Shown one piece after another: positions 17,881-25,880 of a stretch of DNA of 64,000 nt. The stretch is from Nostocoides sp. (GTDB lineage: Bacteria > Actinomycetota > Actinomycetes > Actinomycetales > Dermatophilaceae). The notes under the pieces are model-generated. The model was not told the origin of the DNA. It made no database searches and saw nothing but the letters and a program-made list of their open reading frames with translations. The stretch covers positions 1,283,001 to 1,347,000 of the forward strand of contig JADJEA010000001.1 of NCBI GenBank assembly GCA_016702415.1. Direction: 5' to 3'. The position numbers and the translations under genes are program-made. Positions within the stretch are counted from its first letter, which is position 1, and the number at the start of each line of letters is the position of its first letter.

Positions 17881-18885
17881 TCACGCTTTGTCGGCACAGC
17901 GGTGGAGCATCTCCTCCAGGGCCGCGCGCTCGTCCGGGGTGACGCTTAGGCCGTATGCCGATTTCACCTCGACGATCGACCGCGCGAACACGCACTGCCG
18001 CGTAGCGTCCGGGGCCCAGCTCTCCGCGCTGCGGTAGCTCTTGGCGTAGTTCGTCGTGGCGGACACGGCATACAGCTCGTGGAGGGAGGTGTCGTTGGCG
18101 AACCGCACCCTCTTCTCGGGGGCCCAGCCGCGAGCCCCCGAGACCCATGCGTCGAAGAGCGAGACGATGTGGTCGATCTGGATGCGGCCGGCGATCCGTC
18201 CGTCCTTCATGTTCGGCCCGTCGAGCCGGGCGCCGGTATAGGCGTCGCGCCAGACGCCGGCGAGGACCTCCCGACATCCGGTGTGGTGACTGGCGATGAC
18301 CCCGAGACGCACGCTCGTCGCCTGTCGCCGCAGGACGTCCTGACGGGCGCTGCAGCCGTTGGCGTCCAGATCCGGCCAACTCGAGGGGCCGAAGGCGGCC
18401 CGGCAGTAATCGCTCCCGCGCTCACGTGCTGCGACCCGGAGCGCGGCGAGCGCCCGGAGGGAGTCGGCAGTCCCCGGAAGCGGGCGTTGCTGGGCGGGGA
18501 TCGACGCCAGGGGTATGTCGCGCGCCTCCTCGCAGCCGGCGGGGCGGGTCGGCGGGGGTTGTGGGGCGCCGCTCCCGTCAGCCGAGACCCCGCCGTCGGG
18601 TGTGCCGGAGGGAATCCCCTCACCGGCATTCCCAGGAGTGACCCCCGTCGGGGGAGTGCTGGGGGACGCATTCGACGTGGCGGCAGACGGCGATGGCGAC
18701 CGTGGCGAGGACTGCTGCGACAAACGGCACCCACCGAGCAGGCTGAGCCCGAGGACGACGACCGCGACGGCCAGCGCCACGATCGCGCGGCCGCCACCGC
18801 GTGCAGCGGAACGGGCGGGGGGCGTCGGGATACGGCACCTCCTTCTTCGGGAATCGACTTGGGCGGCGAGGCGTTCACCGGTCAT
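17881..18885 (-). CDS. HNH-family nuclease lipoprotein (DUF1524/GmrSD C-terminal type)
   Basis: Predicted lipoprotein of 334 residues from ATG 18885. A hydrophobic helix (IVALAVAVVVLGLSLLGG) is followed by the lipobox Cys. A long Ser/Pro/Gly linker leads to a C-terminal nuclease domain with WPDLDANGCSARQDVL, GVWRDAYTG, the catalytic IDHIVSLFDAWVSGA and FANDTSLHELYAV...TNYAKS. This is the secreted actinobacterial HNH nuclease pattern: D-H-x-V plus the later N. It probably cuts DNA at the cell surface; whether for nutrition, defence or competition is unknown. The upstream in-frame extension to 19035 overlaps tmRNA and is not coding. Confidence 0.8.
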   Translation of the reverse strand: MTGERLAAQVDSRRRRCRIPTPPARSAARGGGRAIVALAVAVVVLGLSLLGGCRLSQQSSPRSPSPSAATSNASPSTPPTGVTPGNAGEGIPSGTPDGGVSADGSGAPQPPPTRPAGCEEARDIPLASIPAQQRPLPGTADSLRALAALRVAARERGSDYCRAAFGPSSWPDLDANGCSARQDVLRRQATSVRLGVIASHHTGCREVLAGVWRDAYTGARLDGPNMKDGRIAGRIQIDHIVSLFDAWVSGARGWAPEKRVRFANDTSLHELYAVSATTNYAKSYRSAESWAPDATRQCVFARSIVEVKSAYGLSVTPDERAALEEMLHRCADKA

Positions 18886-18952
18886 ACTGGAGGACGGGTC
18901 CGACAACGGTCCCGCTTGATAAGTCAACAGCGATGGGTCTGCCCACTTTCCA

Positions 18953-19315
18953 GGGGGTGATCGGTTTCGACATTGGCCGGTCTGCCAGGGGAAGCGGGTC
19001 GAGGATGCACGGTTATCTCGTGATGCCCCGTGCAACCAATAGGTGCCAACTCCAAGCGCACCGACTTCGCCCTCGCCGCCTGAGCGAGCCTCGAAGTCCG
19101 TCAGCCTGAGCTAGTTTCCGTCTCAGTGCCTGGCGTCAGCTAGGAAACTTGCCGCGGCGCTCTCGTCGGGGGGCGGCGCGGGACTCCAATCCGACTGAGC
19201 CTGTCAGGGAACGTGTGCGCGCGAGCCCTGGGGCCGAGAAAATCCAGAGCGCACTGCACCCGGAGAAGTCCTGGTTCGCCGTCAGTGGACGCGGGTTCGA
19301 TTCCCGCCACCTCCA
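18953..19315 (+). ncRNA. ssrA: Transfer-messenger RNA (tmRNA)
   Basis: The 5' end GGGGGTGATCGGTTTCGACA is the conserved tmRNA start, and its first seven bases pair with CACCTCC at 19308-19314. A T-arm (GGGTTCGATTCCCGCC) precedes the 3' end. The internal resume frame at 19045-19083 reads ANSKRTDFALAA followed by TGA, a normal actinobacterial proteolysis tag ending in LAA. The terminal CCA is not encoded. With SmpB it rescues stalled ribosomes and marks the truncated protein for degradation. Length about 363 nt. Confidence 0.96.
19045..19083 (+). other. tmRNA tag-peptide reading frame
   Basis: Twelve codons inside tmRNA starting at the GCC resume codon and ending at TGA 19081-19083 encode ANSKRTDFALAA. 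The LAA end is the degron seen by ClpXP-type proteases, and the adaptor gene clpS is also in this window (38227). Confidence 0.9.
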
Positions 19316-19402
19316 CGCCGCACCAAACGGGCAGCCCATCGCCGTTGACGACCTCCCCCCGACACCGACCCCGACCCCTACGCCGCCCCCGGTGCCCCGG
19401 GA

Positions 19403-20035
19403 TCAGGCCAGGTCGAGAGCGAAGTGATCGCCCTCCCGGCGAAAACCCAGTCGGTCGTAGTACGGCGCCACCATTCCGGCGGGCGTGAGAATCCTGCGCA
19501 ACCCGAGATCGGTCAAGACGGTGCTGGTCCGGTAGACATACTCGCCCGGGGTGAAGTCGCGGAACGCGGGCGTCACATAGTCCAACTCCACCTGCCCGAC
19601 CCCGTTGCCGAGATCGCGGACGACGACGACTCCAGCCGTCTCATGCCCGTGCTGCACGAGGAACGCCTGCCTGCCGGCGCTCTGGTCCGGGCGAAAGTTC
19701 GGAAAGAAGGCGGCGATATCCCGCGCCTGGATGGTCAGGAAGTGGCGCAGGTAGGCGTCGGTCAAGGCGACGGGGAGGACGGCATACGCGTTCGTCCCAC
19801 GCTCGCGGGTGAGTCTCACGATGAACCAGACATTGATGATCGCCAAGACGGCGTTCATCGCCACCATCGGCCAGACCTTGATCCCGATGTTGAAGATGAG
19901 CAGGATCAAGGTCGCGCAGAGGTTGAGCCAGCGCAGCCGCAGGATGCGGGTCTGCATGACCGAGACGACCAGGAGCGCCGAGCCCGCCCAGCCGAGTGCG
20001 TCGAGGAGTCCCACGCGCGTCAGGTCCAGGCCCAC
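19403..20035 (-). CDS. YgjV-like membrane segment fused to a GNAT-like domain
   Basis: Protein of 210 residues. Residues 1-75 hold about three short helices (LGWAGSALLVVSVMQTRIL, LNLCATLILLIFNIG, VAMNAVLAIINVWFIV) like the YgjV inner-membrane family. Residues 100-210 look like an acetyltransferase fold: GHETAGVVVVRDLG, VELDYVTPAFRDFTPGEYVY and a closing YYDRLGFRREGDHFALDL, which is the usual GNAT C-terminal strand-turn. The acetyl-CoA loop is not canonical, so activity is uncertain. Its first 16 bases overlap the end of the upstream SIMPL gene. Confidence 0.65.
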   Translation of the reverse strand: MGLDLTRVGLLDALGWAGSALLVVSVMQTRILRLRWLNLCATLILLIFNIGIKVWPMVAMNAVLAIINVWFIVRLTRERGTNAYAVLPVALTDAYLRHFLTIQARDIAAFFPNFRPDQSAGRQAFLVQHGHETAGVVVVRDLGNGVGQVELDYVTPAFRDFTPGEYVYRTSTVLTDLGLRRILTPAGMVAPYYDRLGFRREGDHFALDLA

Positions 20036-20643
20036 CTGACGATGACCGAGACACTCACGCTGCTCTCCCCGGCTTCGACCGGCATCGACCTCATCGCCAT
20101 GTCCTTCATCTCCATCCGTGCTCCAGCCAACGCCATTGACGGACCGCCGGGGGTGTCGGCGACGAAGATCACACGGTCGAGTTCCCGGCCGGCCAACAGC
20201 GCGAATTGGCGCGCCTTGGCTTCCGCGTCGGCGAAGGCGGCCTCGCGCGCCTGCGTCAACAGCGCGGACGGATCGCTCAGTTGCAGCGAAATATTGTCGA
20301 TGGTCAGGCTGTTGCCGGCCCGCTCGGAGAACGCGCTGATCAGGTCACCGACTCGGGCCCGGTCCCTGACTCGCAGCCGCAAAGACTGGCTCGCGACGTA
20401 GCCGACCACATTGGTGCCGTCCCGGTCGTATTGGGGATAGACACTCGCCCCTGTCGTTTGGACGTCACGATCGGCCAGTCCACCGGTCTTCGCCGCGTCC
20501 ACGAGGGCGGCGAGTTTGGTGGCCGCGTCGTTGAGGGCGGCGGCGACGGACTGTCCCGGACAGCGGACGCCCAGGTCGAGAGCGACCACATCGGGGGCGT
20601 CCGAGGCAGTGCCGGTTCCAGTCATCTCGACGAACGAGTCCAT
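20020..20643 (-). CDS. SIMPL (DUF541) domain protein
   Basis: Protein of 207 residues from ATG 20643; a second ATG 18 bases in is possible. It opens with MTGTGTASDAPDVVALDLGV and has AALVDAAKTGGLADRDVQTT, YDRDGTNVVGYVASQSLRLRV and the long helix REAAFADAEAKARQFALLAG, all typical of the SIMPL/DUF541 fold. No signal peptide is seen, unlike many periplasmic homologues, so it may be cytoplasmic. Molecular function is unknown for the family. It is translationally linked with the following YgjV-like gene. Confidence 0.85.
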   Translation of the reverse strand: MDSFVEMTGTGTASDAPDVVALDLGVRCPGQSVAAALNDAATKLAALVDAAKTGGLADRDVQTTGASVYPQYDRDGTNVVGYVASQSLRLRVRDRARVGDLISAFSERAGNSLTIDNISLQLSDPSALLTQAREAAFADAEAKARQFALLAGRELDRVIFVADTPGGPSMALAGARMEMKDMAMRSMPVEAGESSVSVSVIVRWAWT

Positions 20644-20739
20644 GGGCGGCAAGAGTAGACCCCGCACGTGGCGATTTCGCCGCATACAGGTGCGTCGGGC
20701 ACAGTGGGCCGCGCCCGTGCCCGTCGACCCCGAAAAGCC

Positions 20740-21108
20740 ATGCCCGCCGCCTTCTCCGCCACGCTGCGGCCCAGCCTCTTCCGCTGGCTCGCCGTCCTCT
20801 CCCTCCTCGTCAACGCCGTCCTCATCCTCATGCCGCAGCCCCCCTCGGTGCCGCTCTTTCCCTACGAGGACAAGGTCGTCCACCTCGTGCTCTTCGGTGC
20901 TCCGGCCGCATTCGGCCTCTTGGCCGGCTGGCGGGCGCGCGTCCTGCTGCCGGGCCTCTTCGCGTATGCCGTGGCCACCGAGGTGATCCAGGGGACCCTC
21001 GAGTCCGCGACCAGATCCGGGTCCGTCGGTGACTTGATCGCCGATGCGGTGGGAATCGGATCGGGGTGGATCGTCGCGCGCCTGATGGCGCGGCATACGG
21101 GACAATAG
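20740..21108 (+). CDS. VanZ-like family membrane protein
   Basis: Small membrane protein of 122 residues from ATG 20740; a GTG/ATG extension back to 20668 is possible. It has the VanZ pattern: a first helix (LAVLSLLVNAVLILMP), EDKVVHLVLFGAPAAF with the conserved D-K-x-x-H, a helix ending ATEVIQGTLESATRSGSVGD, and a last helix ADAVGIGSGWIVARL. Members of this family influence glycopeptide susceptibility in enterococci. No van genes are near, so a general envelope role is more likely. Confidence 0.8.
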   Translation: MPAAFSATLRPSLFRWLAVLSLLVNAVLILMPQPPSVPLFPYEDKVVHLVLFGAPAAFGLLAGWRARVLLPGLFAYAVATEVIQGTLESATRSGSVGDLIADAVGIGSGWIVARLMARHTGQ

Positions 21109-21113
21109 GGGGC

Positions 21114-21671
21114 ATGAGCGAGGACCTGACCGGCCGCCTGCTCGTCGCCACGCCGGAGATCGCGGAGGGGGTCTTCCGGCGCAGCGTGATCCTGCTGCTC
21201 CACCACGGCGACGACGGCGCCCAGGGCATCATCCTCAACCGCCCCTTGGACACGGAGGTCTCCGCCATCCTGCCCTCGTGGGGGGCGGTGGCGGTCCGGG
21301 ACCGGCATGTCTACCTCGGGGGGCCGGTCGGGACCGATTCGGCGCTCGGTGTGGCGCTCGTGCCGGAGGGAGTGACCGCCGGGGCGGCCCTCACCCGGCT
21401 CTATGGCGAGGTGGGCCTGGTCGATCTCGATGCCGACCCCGCATCCTTGGAGTCGCTGTCGGGTGCGGTACGCGTCTTTGTCGGCTATGCCGGCTGGGCG
21501 CCGAAGCAGTTGGAGGGCGAGATCACGTCGGGGACTTGGTATGTCGTCGACCGCACCGTCGGGGACATTCATACGCGGTCGGCGCTCGGGCTCTGGTCGG
21601 CCGTGCTGGCCCGCCAGCCCGGTGCGCTGGCGCTGGTCGCCTCCTTCCCGGACGACCCGTCGATGAATTGA
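21114..21671 (+). CDS. YqgE/AlgH family protein (UPF0301)
   Basis: Cytoplasmic protein of 185 residues, the family's usual length. It opens TGRLLVATPEIAEGVFRRSV, followed by LLLHHGDDGAQGIILNRPL, VYLGGPVG, VFVGYAGWAPKQLEGEI and WYVVDRTVGDIH, which are the full set of UPF0301 blocks. The biochemical role is not established. The ATG lies 5 bp after the VanZ-like stop. Confidence 0.92.
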   Translation: MSEDLTGRLLVATPEIAEGVFRRSVILLLHHGDDGAQGIILNRPLDTEVSAILPSWGAVAVRDRHVYLGGPVGTDSALGVALVPEGVTAGAALTRLYGEVGLVDLDADPASLESLSGAVRVFVGYAGWAPKQLEGEITSGTWYVVDRTVGDIHTRSALGLWSAVLARQPGALALVASFPDDPSMN

Positions 21672-21757
21672 CGGGCGGGATCGGGAGGGCGGGATCGGGC
21701 GGGGTGGCGGGCGCAATGCCAGGGGCGGGATCGGCATACGGCTTAGACTGCGGCGCC
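21672..21757. repeat. G-rich triplicated word GGGCGGGATCGG
   Basis: The 86 bp spacer between yqgE and the DUF3039 gene contains the word GGGCGGGATCGG three times (from about 21674, 21689 and 21723), plus related G-runs and one CGGCATAC word at 21732. It may be a weak terminator or simple slippage; no stem is evident. Confidence 0.45.
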
Positions 21758-22141
21758 ATGAGCCCGCACGTCGCGCCCACCCCGAACACGCCTGGTGGTC
21801 AGGTCCCCAGCATGAGTGCGCCCGGTCTTGATGCTCCCGGATTCGATACTCCCGGACTCGACGTGCCCGGACTCGACGCGCCAGCCGGGCCGTCGCCGGC
21901 GACATCCGTCCTGGAACGCACCGAGGCCCTGCCGCAGGTCCAAGAACCTGGGGACCACGAGCGGTTCGCCCATTACGTGCGCAAGGAAAAGATCCTCGAG
22001 TCCGCGCTGTCCGGGGAGCCCGTCGTGGCCCTGTGCGGCAAGGTGTGGGTCCCTGGGCGTGATCCCAAGCGCTTCCCCGTGTGTCCGGTCTGTCAAGAGG
22101 TCTATGACGGTCTTCGCCCACCGGAGGACGGCGACGCGTGA
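21758..22141 (+). CDS. DUF3039 domain protein
   Basis: Actinobacterial protein of 127 residues. The N-terminal part carries a pentapeptide-like run (PGLDAPGFDTPGLDVPGLDA), and the C-terminal DUF3039 domain contains HYVRKEKILESALSGEPVVA, CGKVWVPGRDPKRFPVCPVC and a short acidic tail. The C-x(14)-C-P-x-C arrangement looks like a zinc ribbon. Function is unknown. In many actinobacteria this gene precedes a helicase or DUF3099 gene; here the next gene is a metalloprotease. Confidence 0.85.
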   Translation: MSPHVAPTPNTPGGQVPSMSAPGLDAPGFDTPGLDVPGLDAPAGPSPATSVLERTEALPQVQEPGDHERFAHYVRKEKILESALSGEPVVALCGKVWVPGRDPKRFPVCPVCQEVYDGLRPPEDGDA

Positions 22142-22278
22142 TCCTCCGTCGCCGACGGCCCTGGTTGAGAATTCTTCTTTCCCGAAATGCGTGCGGGGCG
22201 GCGCATCTTCGGTTAGGTTGCTAGCGCCATACGGTGCCGCGGGCACCGTCGAGGGGATCGAAAGGAACACCCGAACTC

Positions 22279-23226
22279 ATGTCACGCATCCGTCTTGCTG
22301 TTGCCGTTCCCAGTGCCGCCTTGCTCGCTGTCGGGATCGGCGCACTGCCGGCGAACGCCCGGCCCATCGGAGCCGCTGACCCGGGCCAGGCGCGCGTCTG
22401 CGTCGACCACGGCGGCGCCCGTCTCGCGGAGGGGGCGAAGGCCAAGGACATCAACACCGTCAGCGAGGCCTATGCCGCCAACGCCGAGAAGGCTTTCCAG
22501 GCGGCCATGGCTGCCCGTGGGCTGCACACCGACGCCGCTGGCCGTGTCGTCGACAAGAACGGCAAGGTGGCCCCGGCGGCCACTGTCCCGGTCTACTTCA
22601 ACGTCATCACCTCCGGCGCCCAGGGCAATGTCACGGCGACCCGGATCAACAAGCAGATGGCCGTCCTCAACAACGCCTACAAGACGGCCGGCTTCACCTT
22701 CAAGCTCATGGCGGTCAAGCGCGTCAGCAACGCGACGTGGTTCAACGTCAGCCCCGGCTCGGCGGCGGAGAAGTCGATGAAGACCACTCTGCGCAAGGGC
22801 GGCACGAACGCCCTCAACGTCTACACCGCCAACCTCGGCGGCGGCCTGCTCGGCTGGGCGACCTTCCCGTTCGACGGCAACGCGGGCGACAAGATGGACG
22901 GCGTCGTCCTCCTGCACAACTCGCTGCCGGGCGGCAACGCGACCAACTACAACCTCGGTGACACCGGCACCCACGAGGTCGGCCACTGGATGGGTCTGTG
23001 GCACACCTTCCAGAGCGGCTGCAGCGGCGCCGGAGACCAGGTCGCCGACACCCCGGCCGAGGCCAGCCCCGCCTTCGGGTGCCCCACCGGGCGCAACACC
23101 TGCTCGGCCCCGGGACTCGACCCGATCCACAACTTCATGGACTACACGTACGACTCCTGCATGAACATGTTCACCGCCGGTCAGAAGACCCGGATGACCC
23201 AGATGTGGAACACCTACCGCGGCTGA
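22279..23226 (+). CDS. Secreted M43-family zinc metalloprotease
   Basis: Exported protease of 315 residues. Signal peptide to about residue 27 (LPANARP), a propeptide-like region, then a catalytic domain with HEVGHWMGLWH near residue 232, the HExxHxxGxxH zinc site of M43 pappalysin-like enzymes. A Cys-rich segment follows (GCSGAGDQVADTP...CSAPG) and then NFMDYTYDSCMNMFT, the Met-turn. AAAGGA at 22261-22266 is a plausible ribosome-binding site. A strong terminator follows the stop, so it is a single-gene unit. Confidence 0.93.
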   Translation: MSRIRLAVAVPSAALLAVGIGALPANARPIGAADPGQARVCVDHGGARLAEGAKAKDINTVSEAYAANAEKAFQAAMAARGLHTDAAGRVVDKNGKVAPAATVPVYFNVITSGAQGNVTATRINKQMAVLNNAYKTAGFTFKLMAVKRVSNATWFNVSPGSAAEKSMKTTLRKGGTNALNVYTANLGGGLLGWATFPFDGNAGDKMDGVVLLHNSLPGGNATNYNLGDTGTHEVGHWMGLWHTFQSGCSGAGDQVADTPAEASPAFGCPTGRNTCSAPGLDPIHNFMDYTYDSCMNMFTAGQKTRMTQMWNTYRG

Positions 23227-23238
23227 TTCGGACGACAC

Positions 23239-23272
23239 CGAAGGGGCGCGCCCGCGTGGGCGCGCCCCTTCG
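23239..23272. terminator. Strong GC hairpin after the M43 protease gene
   Basis: CGAAGGGGCGCGCCC, a GCGT loop and GGGCGCGCCCCTTCG form a perfect 15 bp stem 13 bases after the protease stop codon. No T-run follows, as common for actinobacterial terminators. The stem is nearly palindromic, so it could also serve the convergent lrp-type gene. Confidence 0.8.
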
Positions 23273-23361
23273 CCGTCCTGGCGAAGTCCTCCCGACTCGG
23301 TGGCGCGGCATACGACTCGGCGGCGGGGCGCGGTGCGGCGGCATACGACTCGGCGGCGCTG

Positions 23362-23850
23362 CTAGGTTCGGGCGGCCCTGGCGAGCAGGGGGGTCGTGCG
23401 GTGCTGGAGATGCGTGCGCAGCGAGATCGCCGTATTGGCCCGGATGACGTGAACGTCATCGACAACCGCATCGATCACATGCCCGAGGTCGGTGTTGTCC
23501 TTGGCGACGATGCGAATGATCAGGTCGGCGCTCCCGGTCACCTGGTGGATCTCGAGGACTTCGGGGATGGCGCACAAGTGCGCGACCACCCGTTCGTGCC
23601 CGGTGCGTTGCCGGATCTCCAGGGTGCAGAAGGCCGTGACCGGGAATCCGAGCGCCGCCGGGTCGATCGTCGGCGCGAACGATGTGATGACGCCACGCTC
23701 CTGCAAGCGGTCAAGACGCGCCTGCACGGTCCCGCGCGCCACCCCGAGCCGCCGCGACGCACCGAGGACGCCGATGTCCGGGTCGTCGGTGAACGCGGTG
23801 ATGATCCGGGCGTCAAGAGCGTCGATCGCCGCGGGAGGTGTCGGTGACAT
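23362..23850 (-). CDS. Lrp/AsnC family transcriptional regulator
   Basis: DNA-binding regulator of 162 residues. The winged helix-turn-helix is at about residues 10-60 (ARIITAFTDDPDIGVLGASR, GVARGTVQARLDRLQERGVI) and the effector-binding RAM domain follows (VTGSADLIIRIVAKDNTDLGHVI). It diverges from hppD with 109 bp between the starts. The spacer carries repeated ATTG(T/C)(C/G)(C/T)AG words, so it probably controls hppD, and perhaps itself, in response to an aromatic amino acid. The ligand is inferred from context. Confidence 0.9.
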   Translation of the reverse strand: MSPTPPAAIDALDARIITAFTDDPDIGVLGASRRLGVARGTVQARLDRLQERGVITSFAPTIDPAALGFPVTAFCTLEIRQRTGHERVVAHLCAIPEVLEIHQVTGSADLIIRIVAKDNTDLGHVIDAVVDDVHVIRANTAISLRTHLQHRTTPLLARAART

Positions 23851-23856
23851 ACGTCA

Positions 23857-23939
23857 CATTGTCCAGTATGCCGACTCCTTCCGGCAAGAGAGTGGTCGAA
23901 TTGTCTAGCGAGATCGTTCTCCATTGCGCAGTATGCCGA
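23857..23939. promoter_or_regulatory. Direct repeats between lrp-type gene and hppD, candidate operators
   Basis: CATTGTCCAGTATGCCGA at 23857-23874 and CATTGCGCAGTATGCCGA at 23922-23939 agree in 16 of 18 positions. ATTGTCTAG at 23900-23908 repeats the left half between them. Centre spacings of about 42 and 23 bases would place the sites on similar helix faces, as expected for an Lrp octamer wrapping DNA. The right half of two copies is the genome-wide GTATGCCG word, so part of the similarity may have another cause. Confidence 0.45.
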
Positions 23940-23959
23940 GGACCCGCCACCTTTGTCCC

Positions 23960-25213
23960 ATGACGAACGACGTGGTTCTTCCCGAGACGATGGCGCCCGA
24001 GACGGTCGTGGACGAGACCCCCTTGACGGAGCAAGAGAGCGATGCGGGTCTCGACCTGCGTCAATTGCGGGAACTCGTCGGGCTGGTCGACTACGACGCG
24101 AGCGCCGACCCCTTCCCGGTCACCGGCTGGGACGCGATCGTCTTCGTGGTCGGCAACGCGACCCAGGCCGCCCACTACTACCAGTCGGCGTGGGGGATGG
24201 AACTGATCGCCTACTCCGGACCCGAGACCGGCAACCGCGATCACAAGGCCTTCGTTCTGCGCTCCGGCTCCATCCGGTTCGTCCTCAAGGGAGCCGTCTC
24301 CCCCGAGAGCCCGCTGGTGGCCCACCACGCCAAGCATGGTGACGGCGTGGTCGACATCGGCCTGGAGGTTCCCGACGTCGACCGCTGCGTCGCCCAAGCG
24401 AAGCGCGCGGGCGCGACCATCCTCGCCGAGCCCTACGACATCGCCGACGAGTTCGGGACCGTCCGCCTGGCGGCAATCGCCACATATGGCGAGACTCGGC
24501 ATACCCTCGTCCAGCGGGTCGTCGACGGGGTGCGGTATGCCGGTCCCCACGTCCCCGGGTACCTCCCCCGGTCCTCCGGCTTCGTCAAGCGCGACGGAGC
24601 ACCCAAGCGGCTCTTCCAGGCCCTCGACCACGTCGTCGGAAACGTGGAGCTGGGCAAGATGGACGAATGGGTGGCGTTCTACAACAAGGTCATGGGCTTT
24701 GTGAACATGGCCGAGTTCGTCGGCGACGACATCGCCACCGACTACTCCCGCCCTCATGTCCAAGGTCGTCGCCAATGGCAACCATCGGGTGAAGTTCCCC
24801 CTCAACGAGCCCGCCATCGCCAAGAAGCGCAGCCAGATCGACGAGTACCTCGACTTCTATGCCGGCCCGGGTGCCCAGCACCTGGCCCTCGCGACCAACG
24901 ACATCCTCGCCACCGTCGACGCCCTAACCGCCGAGGGCGTGGAGTTCCTGTCCACGCCCGACGCTTACTACGAGGACGCGGAGCTGCGCGCCCGCATCGG
25001 GCAGGTCCGGGTGCCCGTCGAGGAACTCCAGAAGCGCGGCATCCTCGTCGACCGCGACGAGGACGGCTACCTGCTCCAGATCTTCACCAAGCCCCTCGGC
25101 GACCGGCCGACGGTGTTCTTCGAGATCATCGAGCGTCACGGCTCCCGGGGCTTCGGCAAGGGCAACTTCAAGGCCCTCTTCGAGTCCATCGAGCGCGAGC
25201 AGGACAAGCGCGG
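23960..25213 (+). CDS. hppD: 4-Hydroxyphenylpyruvate dioxygenase, one-base frameshift, 3' end joined to repeats
   Basis: Converts 4-hydroxyphenylpyruvate to homogentisate. The first part has two vicinal-oxygen-chelate domains beginning GWDAIVFVVGNATQAAHYYQ, with the iron-binding His in ALDHVVGNVELGKMD. The frame breaks at DDIATDYS (about 24747-24749): one extra C in a CCC run. The other frame continues ALMSKVVANGNHRVKF with the other ligands in GAQHLALATND (His) and VFFEIIERHG (Glu). The normal end FESIEREQDKRGN is reached at about 25215, but no stop follows; the frame runs into the repeat array to TAA 25461. Start ATG 23960 was chosen over TTG 23924. fahA and hmgA, later pathway genes, lie 10-13 kb downstream. 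Confidence 0.85.
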
Positions 25214-25214
25214 G

Positions 25215-25880
25215 AATCGACTCTGCGGCTGCGCCCCGCGAACCCCTGCCCACGGGGCTGCGCCCCCGCGAACCCCCAACGGCCAGGTGCTCGCTGCGCT
25301 CGCCCGTCCTCTCTACCGGGGAAACCAAGCTCGCTCCGCTCGCGGTTTCGGCCACCGGCCTGCGCTTCGCTCGGCCGCTGGGCGCGCCCACGGCCCACGG
25401 ACCCACCGGGGGGCGCCCCCGCGACCCCGCACCACGGGGGCTGCGCCCCGCGACCACCCCTAACGGCCAGGCTCGCTGCGCTCGCCCGTTCCTCTACCGG
25501 AAACCAAGCTCGCTCCGCTCGCGGTTTCCCGGCCACCGGCCTGCGCTTCGCTCGGCCGCTGGGCGCGCCCACGGCCCACGACCCACCGGGGGGCTGCGCC
25601 CCCCCGTGACCCCGCACCCACGGGGGGCTGCGCCCCCGCGACCCCCCCAACGGCCAGGTGCGCCGCTGCGCTCGCCCGTCCTCTCTACCGGGAAACCAAG
25701 CTCGCTCCGCCCGCGGTTTCCCAGCCACCGGCCTGCGCTTCGCTCGGCCGCTGGGCGCGCCCACGGCCCACGACCCACCGGGGGGCTGCGCCCCCCCGTG
25801 ACCCCGCACCCACGGGGGGCTGCGCCCCCCGCGAACCCCCCAACGGCCAGGTGCTCGCTGCGCTCGCCCGTCCTCTCTAC
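25215..25880. repeat. Hairpin-rich tandem repeat array, left part (about 190 bp units)
   Basis: Unit starts marked by AACGGCCAGG occur at 25278, 25462, 25649 and 25842, giving periods of 184, 187 and 193 bp. Every unit carries the same inverted repeats: GGAAACC...GGTTTCC around AAGCTCGCTCCGCTCGC, CGGCC...GGCCG around TGCGCTTCGCT, and GGGGGGC-TGC-GCCCCCC. Copies are near identical, differing by small indels in C/G runs. The array starts exactly where hppD coding similarity ends and is cut by an IS at 25881. Long open frames here are compositional artefacts. Confidence 0.9.

Noticed and set aside
18953..19402. Phage or island attachment site at the tmRNA 3' end
   Set aside because: No integrase gene is adjacent and I found no second copy of the ssrA 3' end in the window.
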